Positions 27,166-34,701 of a DNA stretch of 64,000 nucleotides are shown here, piece after piece. Source of the DNA: Streptosporangium sp. NBC_01495 (GTDB taxonomy: Bacteria > Actinomycetota > Actinomycetes > Streptosporangiales > Streptosporangiaceae); NCBI RefSeq assembly GCF_036250735.1, contig NZ_CP109430.1, positions 3,162,001 through 3,226,000 on the forward strand. Reading direction: 5' to 3'. The translations under genes and the position numbers were made by a program. The notes below the pieces were generated by a model. It ran no database searches, was not told where the DNA came from, and worked only from the letters and a program-made list of their open reading frames with translations. Each line of letters opens with the position of its first letter. Position 1 is the first letter of the stretch.

Positions 27166-27609
27166 ATGCGGTCACAGGCCAAGGACACGAGCGTCGTCCC
27201 ATGCTCGAAATGCGGACGGAAGAACCGGCTGCCCCGTGCCGCCTCGGGGATCCCGCGGTGCGGCGAATGCCACCAGCCGCTTCCCTGGGTCGCAGAGGCG
27301 GGGGACGACGACTTCAGCGAGGTCGTCGAGGCGGCCCGGATCCCGGTGGTCGTCGACTTCTGGGCCCCTTGGTGCGGGCCGTGCCGCATGGTCAGCCCGG
27401 CGCTGGAACAGGTCGCGGCCGATCTGGCCGGTCGCCTGAAGCTGGTGAAGGTGAACGTGGACGAAGCGCCCCGGCTCTCGGAACGCTTCACCGTACAGGC
27501 CATCCCGACGCTTGTCGTGATCGATCAGGGCCGGGTCGTCACCCGGCGGTCGGGCGCGGCGCCGGCTCCCGCCCTCCGCGAATGGATAGACGATGCGCTG
27601 GCCGCCTGA
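27166..27609 (+). CDS. Thioredoxin 2-type thioredoxin with N-terminal zinc ribbon
   Basis: The 147-residue redox protein has an N-terminal zinc ribbon (CSKCGRKNRL ... CGECHQPLPW) followed by a thioredoxin fold with the active site FWAPWCGPCRM and the cis-proline AIPTLV. This is the TrxC arrangement, associated with oxidative stress. ATG 27166 follows GGAGG. It overlaps the next gene, a thioredoxin-reductase-like flavoprotein, by 17 bases, so the two are probably partners. Confidence 0.93.
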   Translation: MRSQAKDTSVVPCSKCGRKNRLPRAASGIPRCGECHQPLPWVAEAGDDDFSEVVEAARIPVVVDFWAPWCGPCRMVSPALEQVAADLAGRLKLVKVNVDEAPRLSERFTVQAIPTLVVIDQGRVVTRRSGAAPAPALREWIDDALAA

Positions 27610-29263
27610 GCTCCGCGAGACGCCGGACCCGCAGGGGGCCTACCCGCGGCTGAGCGACGCGCGGCTCCAGGCGCTGGCTCCGCACGGTGAGCGGCGCCGC
27701 GTCCGCCAGGACGAGGTCCTGTACGCGGAGGGCCTTCCGTGCACCGAGTTCTTCGCGATCCTGGCCGGCAAGGTGGCGACGGTCGAGGGATTCGGAGCGG
27801 ACGACCAGGTGATCGGCGTCCACGGGGCAGGCCGGTTCCTGGGAGAGCTCAACGTGCTCACCGGCCAGGTGGGCTTCGTCACCGGCGTGGTGGCCGAGGA
27901 CGGCGAGGTTCTCGCCGTGCCGGCGGACGCGCTGCGCCGCCTGGTCGCCGGGGATCCGGCACTCGGCGACCTCATCCTGCGGGCCTACCTCATCCGCCGC
28001 ACGATGCTCATCGGACTGGGGGCGGGCTTCCGCATCATCGGCTCCCGCTTCTCGGTCGACTCCCGGCGGCTGCGGGAGTTCGCGGCACGCAACCGGCTGC
28101 CGCACCGGTGGATCGACCTGGAGCAGGACGAGGAGGCGGAGCGGTTCCTGCGGAGCATGGGCGTCACCCCGCAGGAGACCCCGGTCGTGATCTGGCGTGG
28201 CGAGGCGGTGCTCCGCAACCCGAGCAACGCGGAGCTGGCCCGGGCGGTCGGGCTCCTCGTACCACGGGTGCAGGAGAGCCGATGCGACCTGCTCGTCATC
28301 GGGGCCGGGCCGGCGGGGCTGGCGGCGGCGGTCTACGGGGCGTCGGAGGGCCTCGCGACGATGGTCCTGGACGATGTCGCGACGGGCGGCCAGGCGGGCA
28401 CCTCCTCGCGGATCGAGAACTACCTCGGCTTCCCGTCCGGGATCTCCGGCGGCGAACTGGCGGAGCGGGCGGCGATCCAGGCCGGCAAGTTCGGCGCGGG
28501 TTTCCGCGTCCCCGCACAGGCGTGCGGACTGCACCTGGACGCGGGCGATCACATCGTCACCGTAGGGGAGGGCGGCACGATCCACGCGCGCACCCTGATC
28601 GTCGCGACCGGCGTCCGCTACCGGAGGCTCGATGTCAAAAACCTGGAGCGGTTCGAGCCCACGAGCGTCTACTACGCGGCGACCATGTTCGAAGCCCAGA
28701 TGTGCGAGCAAGATCCGATCGTCGTCGTGGGCGGAGGCAACTCGGCCGGCCAGGCCGCCCTCTTCCTGGCCCGGCACGCCGCCCGCGTCCGGCTGCTCGT
28801 GCGCGAGGACGCGCTGTCTGCGAACATGTCCCGCTACCTGGCCGTCGAGATCGAACGGCACTCCCGGATCCAGATCATGCTGAACACCGAGGTCCGGGAA
28901 CTGATGGGAGAAGAGAGGCTCGCCGCGGTCATCGCCGAGAACAACGTCACCGGCGAGCGTTCCACGATCGAGGCCCGCGCGATGTTCATCTTCATCGGCG
29001 CGAAGCCGTACACCGCCTGGCTGGCTGACGAGATCGCGCTCGACCCGCGGGGCTACATCCTGACGGGCGCGGACGCCACCCGGTCCGGCAAGGAAGGCAC
29101 GCCCGGCTCCGCCGGCCGGCCGTTTCCGCTGGAGACGAGCAGGGCGGGCGTGTTCGCGGCCGGGGACGTGCGGAGCGGGTCGGTCAAGCGGGTGGCCGCG
29201 GCGGTCGGTGAAGGCGCCATGGCCGTACGGCTGATCCACGACTACCTCCGGGCCGGAGAGTGA
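27593..29263 (+). CDS. Cyclic-nucleotide-binding-domain thioredoxin-reductase-like FAD flavoprotein
   Basis: The 556-residue protein has three parts: a CNB domain (about 20-125, with FFAILAGKVATVEGFG and GRFLGELNVLTGQ), a glutaredoxin/thioredoxin-like middle (about 150-215), and a thioredoxin-reductase-like module (about 220-556). The last has FAD site VIGAGPAGLAAAVYG, NADPH site VVVGGGNSAGQAALFLARHA, and terminal AAGDVRSGSVKRVAAAVGEG. The usual CxxC redox pair before the NADPH site is replaced by YYAATMFEAQMC, so it cannot reduce thioredoxin in the classic way. It overlaps the thioredoxin gene. Regulation by a nucleotide or another small ligand is possible. Confidence 0.88.
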   Translation: MRWPPELRETPDPQGAYPRLSDARLQALAPHGERRRVRQDEVLYAEGLPCTEFFAILAGKVATVEGFGADDQVIGVHGAGRFLGELNVLTGQVGFVTGVVAEDGEVLAVPADALRRLVAGDPALGDLILRAYLIRRTMLIGLGAGFRIIGSRFSVDSRRLREFAARNRLPHRWIDLEQDEEAERFLRSMGVTPQETPVVIWRGEAVLRNPSNAELARAVGLLVPRVQESRCDLLVIGAGPAGLAAAVYGASEGLATMVLDDVATGGQAGTSSRIENYLGFPSGISGGELAERAAIQAGKFGAGFRVPAQACGLHLDAGDHIVTVGEGGTIHARTLIVATGVRYRRLDVKNLERFEPTSVYYAATMFEAQMCEQDPIVVVGGGNSAGQAALFLARHAARVRLLVREDALSANMSRYLAVEIERHSRIQIMLNTEVRELMGEERLAAVIAENNVTGERSTIEARAMFIFIGAKPYTAWLADEIALDPRGYILTGADATRSGKEGTPGSAGRPFPLETSRAGVFAAGDVRSGSVKRVAAAVGEGAMAVRLIHDYLRAGE

Positions 29264-29290
29264 CTCCGGGCCGGAAGGAAGGAGACCTCC

Positions 29291-29740
29291 ATGGCTGTCA
29301 TGGCGGTGTCGAGATTCGAACGCTTCTTCCGCAGCGCCGCAGGTGTCGATGTCGACAAGGACGACCTGCGGCGCTACGGCGACTTCGTGAACGACAAGCT
29401 CTACGACCTTCTGGTGATCGGCCAGGCCCACGCCAAGGCGAACCGTCGCGACATCATCGAACCCTGGGATTTACCCGTCACCAAGGGCCTCCAGGAGAGC
29501 ATCCACCGGTTCCGCCTCCTCGACGAGGACATCGAGCTGAAACCCATCCTGGAGCAGCTCGCCGCGCTGCCTCCGCTCGACCTGTCGGTCGGCGAGGAGA
29601 CCGTCGGACGCCTGCCCGAGATCGTCGGCGGCCTGTCAGTGGCACTGGCTCAGGCTTTCAAGATCGTGGATCCGGAGGTGAAGAACCCCGCGACCGAGCA
29701 GTGGGAGCGCACGACACGTGTCTTCGACCTGCTGCTCTGA
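29291..29740 (+). CDS. DUF1931 histone-fold protein
   Basis: The 149-residue protein contains two histone-like helix-strand-helix modules in one chain. RFERFFRSAAGVDVDKDDLRRYGDFVNDKLYDLLVIGQAHAKANRRDIIEPWDLPVTKGLQESIH is the first and the weaker second follows from LEQLAALPPLDLSV. DUF1931 members from Aquifex and Thermus have a pseudodimeric histone fold. Whether they bind DNA in vivo is unclear. ATG 29291 has a strong AAGGAAGGAG site. It sits in the stress cluster, 27 bases after the flavoprotein gene, and is likely in the same operon. Confidence 0.85.
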   Translation: MAVMAVSRFERFFRSAAGVDVDKDDLRRYGDFVNDKLYDLLVIGQAHAKANRRDIIEPWDLPVTKGLQESIHRFRLLDEDIELKPILEQLAALPPLDLSVGEETVGRLPEIVGGLSVALAQAFKIVDPEVKNPATEQWERTTRVFDLLL

Positions 29741-29926
29741 GGCGGCCGGGACGGCCGGCCCGCCCCGGACGCCCGATGAATCCGGCGCTGCGTCCTCCCA
29801 GGGGGCGCGGACGCGGTGAGCAAGGAAGGAGGAACGAACCGTTGACCTGCTGTACGGCGTAGAACCTCTCGCCCCGTCGTCGACGGGTAAGGCGATCCTT
29901 CGCAATCAACCGCATGCGAGGAAATC

Positions 29927-31078
29927 ATGAAAGCGATCGTGTACAACGGACCCCGACAGGTCAACGTCGAGGAAGTCCCGGACGCGCGCATAGAGCGGCC
30001 CACCGATGTCCTGGTTCGCATCACCACGACCAACATCTGCGGGTCGGACCTGCACATGTACGAAGGCCGGACCGACTTCGAGACGGGCCGCGTCCTCGGT
30101 CACGAGAACCTCGGCGAAGTGGTCGAGGTCGGATCGGCCGTCGACCACGTCCGCGTCGGCGACGTGGTCTGCATCCCGTTCAACATCTCGTGCGGCTTCT
30201 GCGCGAACTGCGAAAAGGGCCTGACGGCCTACTGCCTCACCACCAATCCCGAGCCGGGCATGGCCGGGGCGGCCTACGGCTTCGCGGACATGGGACCCTA
30301 CAACGGCGGCCAGGCCGAGTTGTTGCGCGTGCCCTACGGCGACTTCAACTGCCTCATCCTCCCGGACGATGCGAAGGAGAAGCAGAACGACTACGTGATG
30401 CTCGCCGACATCTGGCCGACCGGCTGGCACGCGACTCAACTCGCCCAGGTGGAGGCGGGCGACTCGGTCGTGATCTACGGGGCGGGGCCCGTCGGGCTGA
30501 TGGCCGCCTACTCCGCCACGCTCAAGAGCGCGAGCAAGGTGATGGTCGTCGACCGCCACCCCGACCGGCTCGCCAAAGCCGAGGAGATCGGCGCGATCGC
30601 GATCGACGACTCCCAGTCGCCACCGGTCGATCAGGTCATGGAGCTCACCAAGGGCCTGGGCGCCGACCGGGGCTGCGAGTGCGTGGGCTACCAGGCACAC
30701 GACCCACAGGGACACGAGCACCCCAACATGACGCTCAACAACCTCGTCAAATCGGTCAAGTTCACCGGGACCATCGGCGTCGTCGGCGTCTTCATCCCGT
30801 CGGACCCCGGCAGCCCGGACGATCTCTTCAAGCAGGGCGAGATCGCCTTCGACTACGGGATGTTCTGGTTCAAGGGCCAGATGATCGGCAACGGCCAGTG
30901 CAACGTGAAGCGCTACAACCGGCAGCTCCGCACGCTCATCCACGAAGGAAAGGCCCGGCCGTCCTGGGTCGTCTCGCACGAACTGGACCTGGACGAGGCA
31001 CCGGACGGCTACGAGCACTTCGACCGGAGGGATCTCGGCTGGACCAAGGTCGTCATCCATCCCGGCGAGCTCAGCTGA
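29927..31078 (+). CDS. Zinc-dependent alcohol dehydrogenase (glutathione-independent formaldehyde dehydrogenase-like)
   Basis: The 383-residue medium-chain dehydrogenase is related to that at 23341. It has CGSDLHMYEG, GHENLGEVVEVG, structural-zinc CGFCANCEKGLTAYC, Rossmann site IYGAGPVGLMAAYSA, and the formaldehyde-dehydrogenase-like DIWPTGWHATQL. It follows DUF1931 after 186 bases, an interval with an AAGGAGGA motif at 29824 but no convincing gene. Together with thioredoxin and flavoprotein it suggests detoxification of aldehydes under redox stress; the substrate is unproven. Confidence 0.92.
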   Translation: MKAIVYNGPRQVNVEEVPDARIERPTDVLVRITTTNICGSDLHMYEGRTDFETGRVLGHENLGEVVEVGSAVDHVRVGDVVCIPFNISCGFCANCEKGLTAYCLTTNPEPGMAGAAYGFADMGPYNGGQAELLRVPYGDFNCLILPDDAKEKQNDYVMLADIWPTGWHATQLAQVEAGDSVVIYGAGPVGLMAAYSATLKSASKVMVVDRHPDRLAKAEEIGAIAIDDSQSPPVDQVMELTKGLGADRGCECVGYQAHDPQGHEHPNMTLNNLVKSVKFTGTIGVVGVFIPSDPGSPDDLFKQGEIAFDYGMFWFKGQMIGNGQCNVKRYNRQLRTLIHEGKARPSWVVSHELDLDEAPDGYEHFDRRDLGWTKVVIHPGELS

Positions 31079-31202
31079 CAAGCGGCGCCCGGACCACCGC
31101 CGCGAGTGCGCACGCCATCACGGCGGCCGGCCTTCGCTCGGGGCTGGTCACCGTGACGGCGTGTCCGTCGCCGGAAGGGTCCCTACCGAAGGGGTGATGA
31201 CC

Positions 31203-31673
31203 ATGGGCGACGCCCGCGCGCTCAAGGACAAGCTGCTGGAGGCCTTCAACGCCCACGATCTGGATCGTGTTCTTCAGTGCCACAGCCGGGACGGGGTCCT
31301 GGTGACCCCGGAGGGCGTCGCGGAAGGACACGATCAGATCGCCTCGTTCTACGAGGAGATCTTCAAAGGGTTTCCGGACCTGCGCATGACGGTCTGGCAC
31401 ACGGTGTTCTGCGCCGATCCCGCGGTGATCGAATGGTTGCTCACCGGCACGCATGACGGGCCCTTCATGCTGCCCGGCGGAGGTGTGCTGGACGGAACGG
31501 GCCGTCCTGTCGCCGTTCGCGGCACCAGCACCTGCTCCGTCGGCAACGACAAGATCATCGCTTATCGGATCTACTACGACCAGCTGGAGCTGTACAGTCA
31601 GCTTGGTGGCGAACTCGCCTTCGACGATCGCTCATCATCCGCCGGCGAGGGACGGGCATCGCCCGGCGACTGA
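31203..31673 (+). CDS. SnoaL/NTF2-like ester-cyclase-family protein
   Basis: The 156-residue protein matches the SnoaL-like NTF2 fold: LLEAFNAHDLDRVLQCHSRDGVLVTPEGVAEGHDQIASFYEEIFKGFPDLRMTV followed by the strand-rich second half with GTHDGPF and GRPVAVRGTSTCSVGNDKI. Members are cyclases or small-molecule binding proteins. I chose ATG 31203 since GAAGGGG at 31188-31194 is spaced correctly; two upstream in-frame starts are nearer to it. It follows the dehydrogenase after 124 bases. Confidence 0.85.
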   Translation: MGDARALKDKLLEAFNAHDLDRVLQCHSRDGVLVTPEGVAEGHDQIASFYEEIFKGFPDLRMTVWHTVFCADPAVIEWLLTGTHDGPFMLPGGGVLDGTGRPVAVRGTSTCSVGNDKIIAYRIYYDQLELYSQLGGELAFDDRSSSAGEGRASPGD

Positions 31674-32163
31674 GGATTCGCAGGAGGCCGGTACGGGCGA
31701 GCGCACCGGCGACGAGCTCGCCGAGGATGGTGCCCTGCCGATGTCGTACGCCCGGGAGCCTTCCGGCCGGCACATGAGCTTACCGGGCGGATTACTCCAG
31801 GGAATATGAGCTCCCACAGGTAGATCACCACCGGGGTACCTCTCACACAGGGGGCTATCGGTGCCATCGGCCAAGACCACGGCGCTGGTGCGTTTTTTGG
31901 AACCGTCCGCGATCGCCACTTCGGTGCTCGCCGTGGCCGGCGGCGATCGACGCCACGCCAACTCCTTCGTCGTCGGCGTGCCACCGAGTAATGACGTCGG
32001 CGCTCCATCCCGCCGTCGACGTCGCGGCGGCCGCGCAGCACGCTTTGGCCGCCGTGCACCACCATCTTGAAAAAGATTCCGGCCGGCATGTAGAGGAACG
32101 ACGGCTGACTCCGACTCCTTGGTGAAGGTGCCAGACGGGCGCCGGAACGCGGGAGGCAGCGAG
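31674..32163. other. No supported gene
   Basis: About 490 bases hold only short overlapping frames on both strands without recognisable domains. The composition is that of the surrounding genome. It may be the remains of a further small stress gene, but no family can be named. Confidence 0.45.
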
Positions 32164-32763
32164 ATGAGCAAGGTCACGTGTGACATGGGGATGTCCCTCG
32201 ACGGCTTCGTGGCAGGACCGAACCAGAGCTTGGCCAACCCGCTCGGTGAGGGCGCGGAGGAGTGCCTGCATCGGTGGATGTTCGAGGAGCCCGAGCGGCA
32301 CACCGCGGTGATCGAGGGTATTACCGCGGCCGGGGCCTTCATCATGGGCCGCAACATGTTCGGCCCCGGCCGCGGCGCCTGGGATCTGGACTGGAGCGGC
32401 TGGTGGGGTGAGGAGCCGCCGTACCACGGGCCGGTCTTCGTCCTCACCCATCACCCGCGCGAGCCGTTGACGATGAAGGGTGGCACGACGTTCGTCTTCG
32501 TCACCGACGGGATCGAGGCGGCGATGGCCCAGGCGCGCGAGGCCGCCGGCGACCGCGACGTCGCCGTCGCCGGCGGTGCCGAGACGGTGAACCAGTATCT
32601 GGCGGCAGGGATCATCGACGAACTGCGCCTGCACGTTGCGCCCGTGATCCTCGGCAGAGGCGAGCGGCTGCTCGACAACCTCGGGAACATCACTCTCGAA
32701 CCCATCGGTGACCCTGCGGGCACCAGCCTCGTCGCCCACCTGACGTACCGGGTGACCCGGTAG
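32164..32763 (+). CDS. Dihydrofolate-reductase/RibD C-terminal-like protein
   Basis: The 199-residue protein begins VTCDMGMSLDGFVAGPNQS and has FIMGRNMFGPGRGAW, VFVLTHHPREPL and VAGGAETVNQYLAAGIIDELRLHVAPVILGRGERLLD. This is the RibD-C/DHFR-like NADPH-binding family found widely in actinobacteria, usually of unknown substrate. ATG 32164 follows GGGAGG. Confidence 0.93.
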   Translation: MSKVTCDMGMSLDGFVAGPNQSLANPLGEGAEECLHRWMFEEPERHTAVIEGITAAGAFIMGRNMFGPGRGAWDLDWSGWWGEEPPYHGPVFVLTHHPREPLTMKGGTTFVFVTDGIEAAMAQAREAAGDRDVAVAGGAETVNQYLAAGIIDELRLHVAPVILGRGERLLDNLGNITLEPIGDPAGTSLVAHLTYRVTR

Positions 32764-33014
32764 AAGGGTAACGGACGGGTCGGAGCCTTGATCAGCGACC
32801 GGTTTCCAACCGCACCGTCCCGCTGCCGCCGATCGCCCGCGAGCACCTGGCCGCCTGCTGGGCACCCTCACCAGAGCCGATCCGCCTGCCACCGGCGGCC
32901 CGCCCGCTCCTGGCCGCCCACCTGGCACGGGATCCGGAGACCGCCCTCTTCTCCGGAGGGCGCCGGGCCTTCCCGAGGTGCCTCAGGTCTTCCGGCGTGG
33001 TTTCCGGAAAGGCG

Positions 33015-33329
33015 TCAGGGCAGCCGCCACACCGCGGGAAGGCCCTTGCCCGCACCCTCCCCGGAGTAGTCGTGCACGACCTCCAGCAGCTCGGCCATCC
33101 GGGCCTGCCAGGTGATGTTCACCGGCAGGTCCGCCAGCGACGACAGCAGTGCCTCGTAGTCGTCGCAGTCGATCACGTGGAACAGGTCCTGGCCGCTGCG
33201 CCAGATCGTCCACTCGTGCGCGCCGCCCCTCCTGATGGCCTCGGCCAGCTCGGCGGGCACCTCCCGGTGTGCCTGGTCGTACTCGGACTCCCTGCCCGGC
33301 TTGACCCGGGTGTGCAACGCGACGCGCAT
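33015..33329 (-). CDS. rhaM: L-rhamnose mutarotase
   Basis: The 104-residue protein has the RhaM form and length: MRVALHTRVKPGRESEYDQAHREVPAELAEAIRRGGAHEWTIWRSG and FHVIDCDDYEALLSSLADLPVNITWQARMAELL. RhaM interconverts alpha and beta anomers of L-rhamnose before isomerisation. No other rhamnose gene is nearby, so it may belong to a dispersed regulon. The 251 bases before it (32764-33014) show no gene I can name. Confidence 0.92.
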   Translation of the reverse strand: MRVALHTRVKPGRESEYDQAHREVPAELAEAIRRGGAHEWTIWRSGQDLFHVIDCDDYEALLSSLADLPVNITWQARMAELLEVVHDYSGEGAGKGLPAVWRLP

Positions 33330-33383
33330 GCCGTACCTCCACGAAGTTGTAGACCGTTATAGCAGTCATCCGATGTATGAGGG

Positions 33384-34676
33384 CTAGGGGAGGGCGGGCA
33401 GGCGGCGGTCGTGCAGCCAGCCTGCGAACAGTTTGTCCAGCGGCAGCGTCGTGCGGCGCGTGGCCAGCGCGGTGAAGGCGCCGGTGGTGACGGTCCCGTG
33501 GCGGTGCCCGGCCGTCCACTCCCTGAGCAGGGCGAAGAAGGACTCGTCGCCGATGGTGCGCCGGAGCGCGTGCAGGGTGAGCGCGCCGCGCCGGTAGACG
33601 CGGTCGTCGAACAGCCGCCGGGGGCCGGGGTCGGCCAGCACGAAGTCCTGGGGGAGCGAGGAGAGGCGCCGGTGCCAGCGCTGCGCGTGGTCATCGGATG
33701 ACAGGCCGCCGGAACTCTCCGACCAGATCCACTCCGCGTACGAGGCGAACCCCTCGTGCAGCCAGATGCCGCTCCAGTCGGCCACCGTCAGGCTGTTGCC
33801 GAACCACTGGTGGGCCAGCTCGTGGGCCACCAGCCGCTCCTCGCCCCGCCTGCCGTCGACGTGGTTCACCCCGAAGATCGACATGCCCTGCGCCTCGACC
33901 GGGATCTCCAGCTCGTCGTCCACGACCACCGCGGTGTAGGAGCCGAACGGGTAGGGGCCGAACCGCTCGCGGAAGACCTCCATCATCCGGCCCTGGCGCT
34001 CGAAGTCGTGGCGCACCCGCGAGGCGTACCTGACGGGGAAGAACAGCCGCATCCCCGGGCCGAGTTCGGCCTGCTGGTAGCGGCCGATCTGCACGCTCGC
34101 CAGGTAGGAGGCCATCGGCTCGGCCTGCTCGTACACCCACGTGGTCGTCGAGGCCGCCCGCCGCTTCGAGACCAGCTCCCCGTTGGCGACCACCTGGTAC
34201 GCGGAGGCGGTGGTGACCGAGATCCGGTAGGTGGCCTTGTCGTCGGGCCGGTCGTTGCACGGGAACCACGAGGGCGCCCCGATCGGCTGGCTGGCCACGA
34301 TGACGCCGTCGGTGAGCTGCTCCCAGCCGAGCCCGCCCCAGTGGCTGCTCACCGGCTGGGGGGTGCCCGCGTAGCGGATCTCGACGGTGAACCGGCCCGG
34401 CCGCAGCCCGGCGGGCGACAGGTGCAGCTTGCCCCCGCGGTGGGTGAAGCGCACCGGCGCGCCGTCGACCAGCACGCCGCTCACCCGGAGGGCGCCGAGA
34501 TCGAAGGCGACCCGGGTGAGCTGCCGCAGCGCCACCGCGGAGATCCGGGCCACCCCGCCCAGGCGGTTGGGGCCCACCCGGTAGTCGAGGGTCAGGTCGT
34601 AGTGCTCCACCCGGTAGCCGTCGTCGCCGTGCATGGGGAAATACAGCTGAGGGATGGAGGTCGTGCTCAGAGCCAC
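33384..34676 (-). CDS. M1-family zinc metallopeptidase (aminopeptidase N-like)
   Basis: The 430-residue protein has the M1 N-terminal saddle domain (YDLTLDYRVGPNRLGGVARISA) and a thermolysin-like catalytic domain with HELAHQWFGNSLTVADW and WLHEGFASYAEW: zinc ligands H, H and E, with the catalytic E in HELAH. The exopeptidase GxMEN motif is VEAQGMSIFG here, so the substrate-terminus site is altered, as in the shorter actinobacterial M1 members. No signal peptide is evident. It ends 54 bases from rhaM on the same strand. Confidence 0.94.
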   Translation of the reverse strand: MALSTTSIPQLYFPMHGDDGYRVEHYDLTLDYRVGPNRLGGVARISAVALRQLTRVAFDLGALRVSGVLVDGAPVRFTHRGGKLHLSPAGLRPGRFTVEIRYAGTPQPVSSHWGGLGWEQLTDGVIVASQPIGAPSWFPCNDRPDDKATYRISVTTASAYQVVANGELVSKRRAASTTTWVYEQAEPMASYLASVQIGRYQQAELGPGMRLFFPVRYASRVRHDFERQGRMMEVFRERFGPYPFGSYTAVVVDDELEIPVEAQGMSIFGVNHVDGRRGEERLVAHELAHQWFGNSLTVADWSGIWLHEGFASYAEWIWSESSGGLSSDDHAQRWHRRLSSLPQDFVLADPGPRRLFDDRVYRRGALTLHALRRTIGDESFFALLREWTAGHRHGTVTTGAFTALATRRTTLPLDKLFAGWLHDRRLPALP

Positions 34677-34701
34677 ACCGGCTTCCTCTGTTCTTCGCGC
34701 G

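Noticed and set aside
31855..32110. Universal-stress-protein remnant
   Set aside because: The position in a stress cluster fits, but no ATP-binding motif or family block can be found in any frame.
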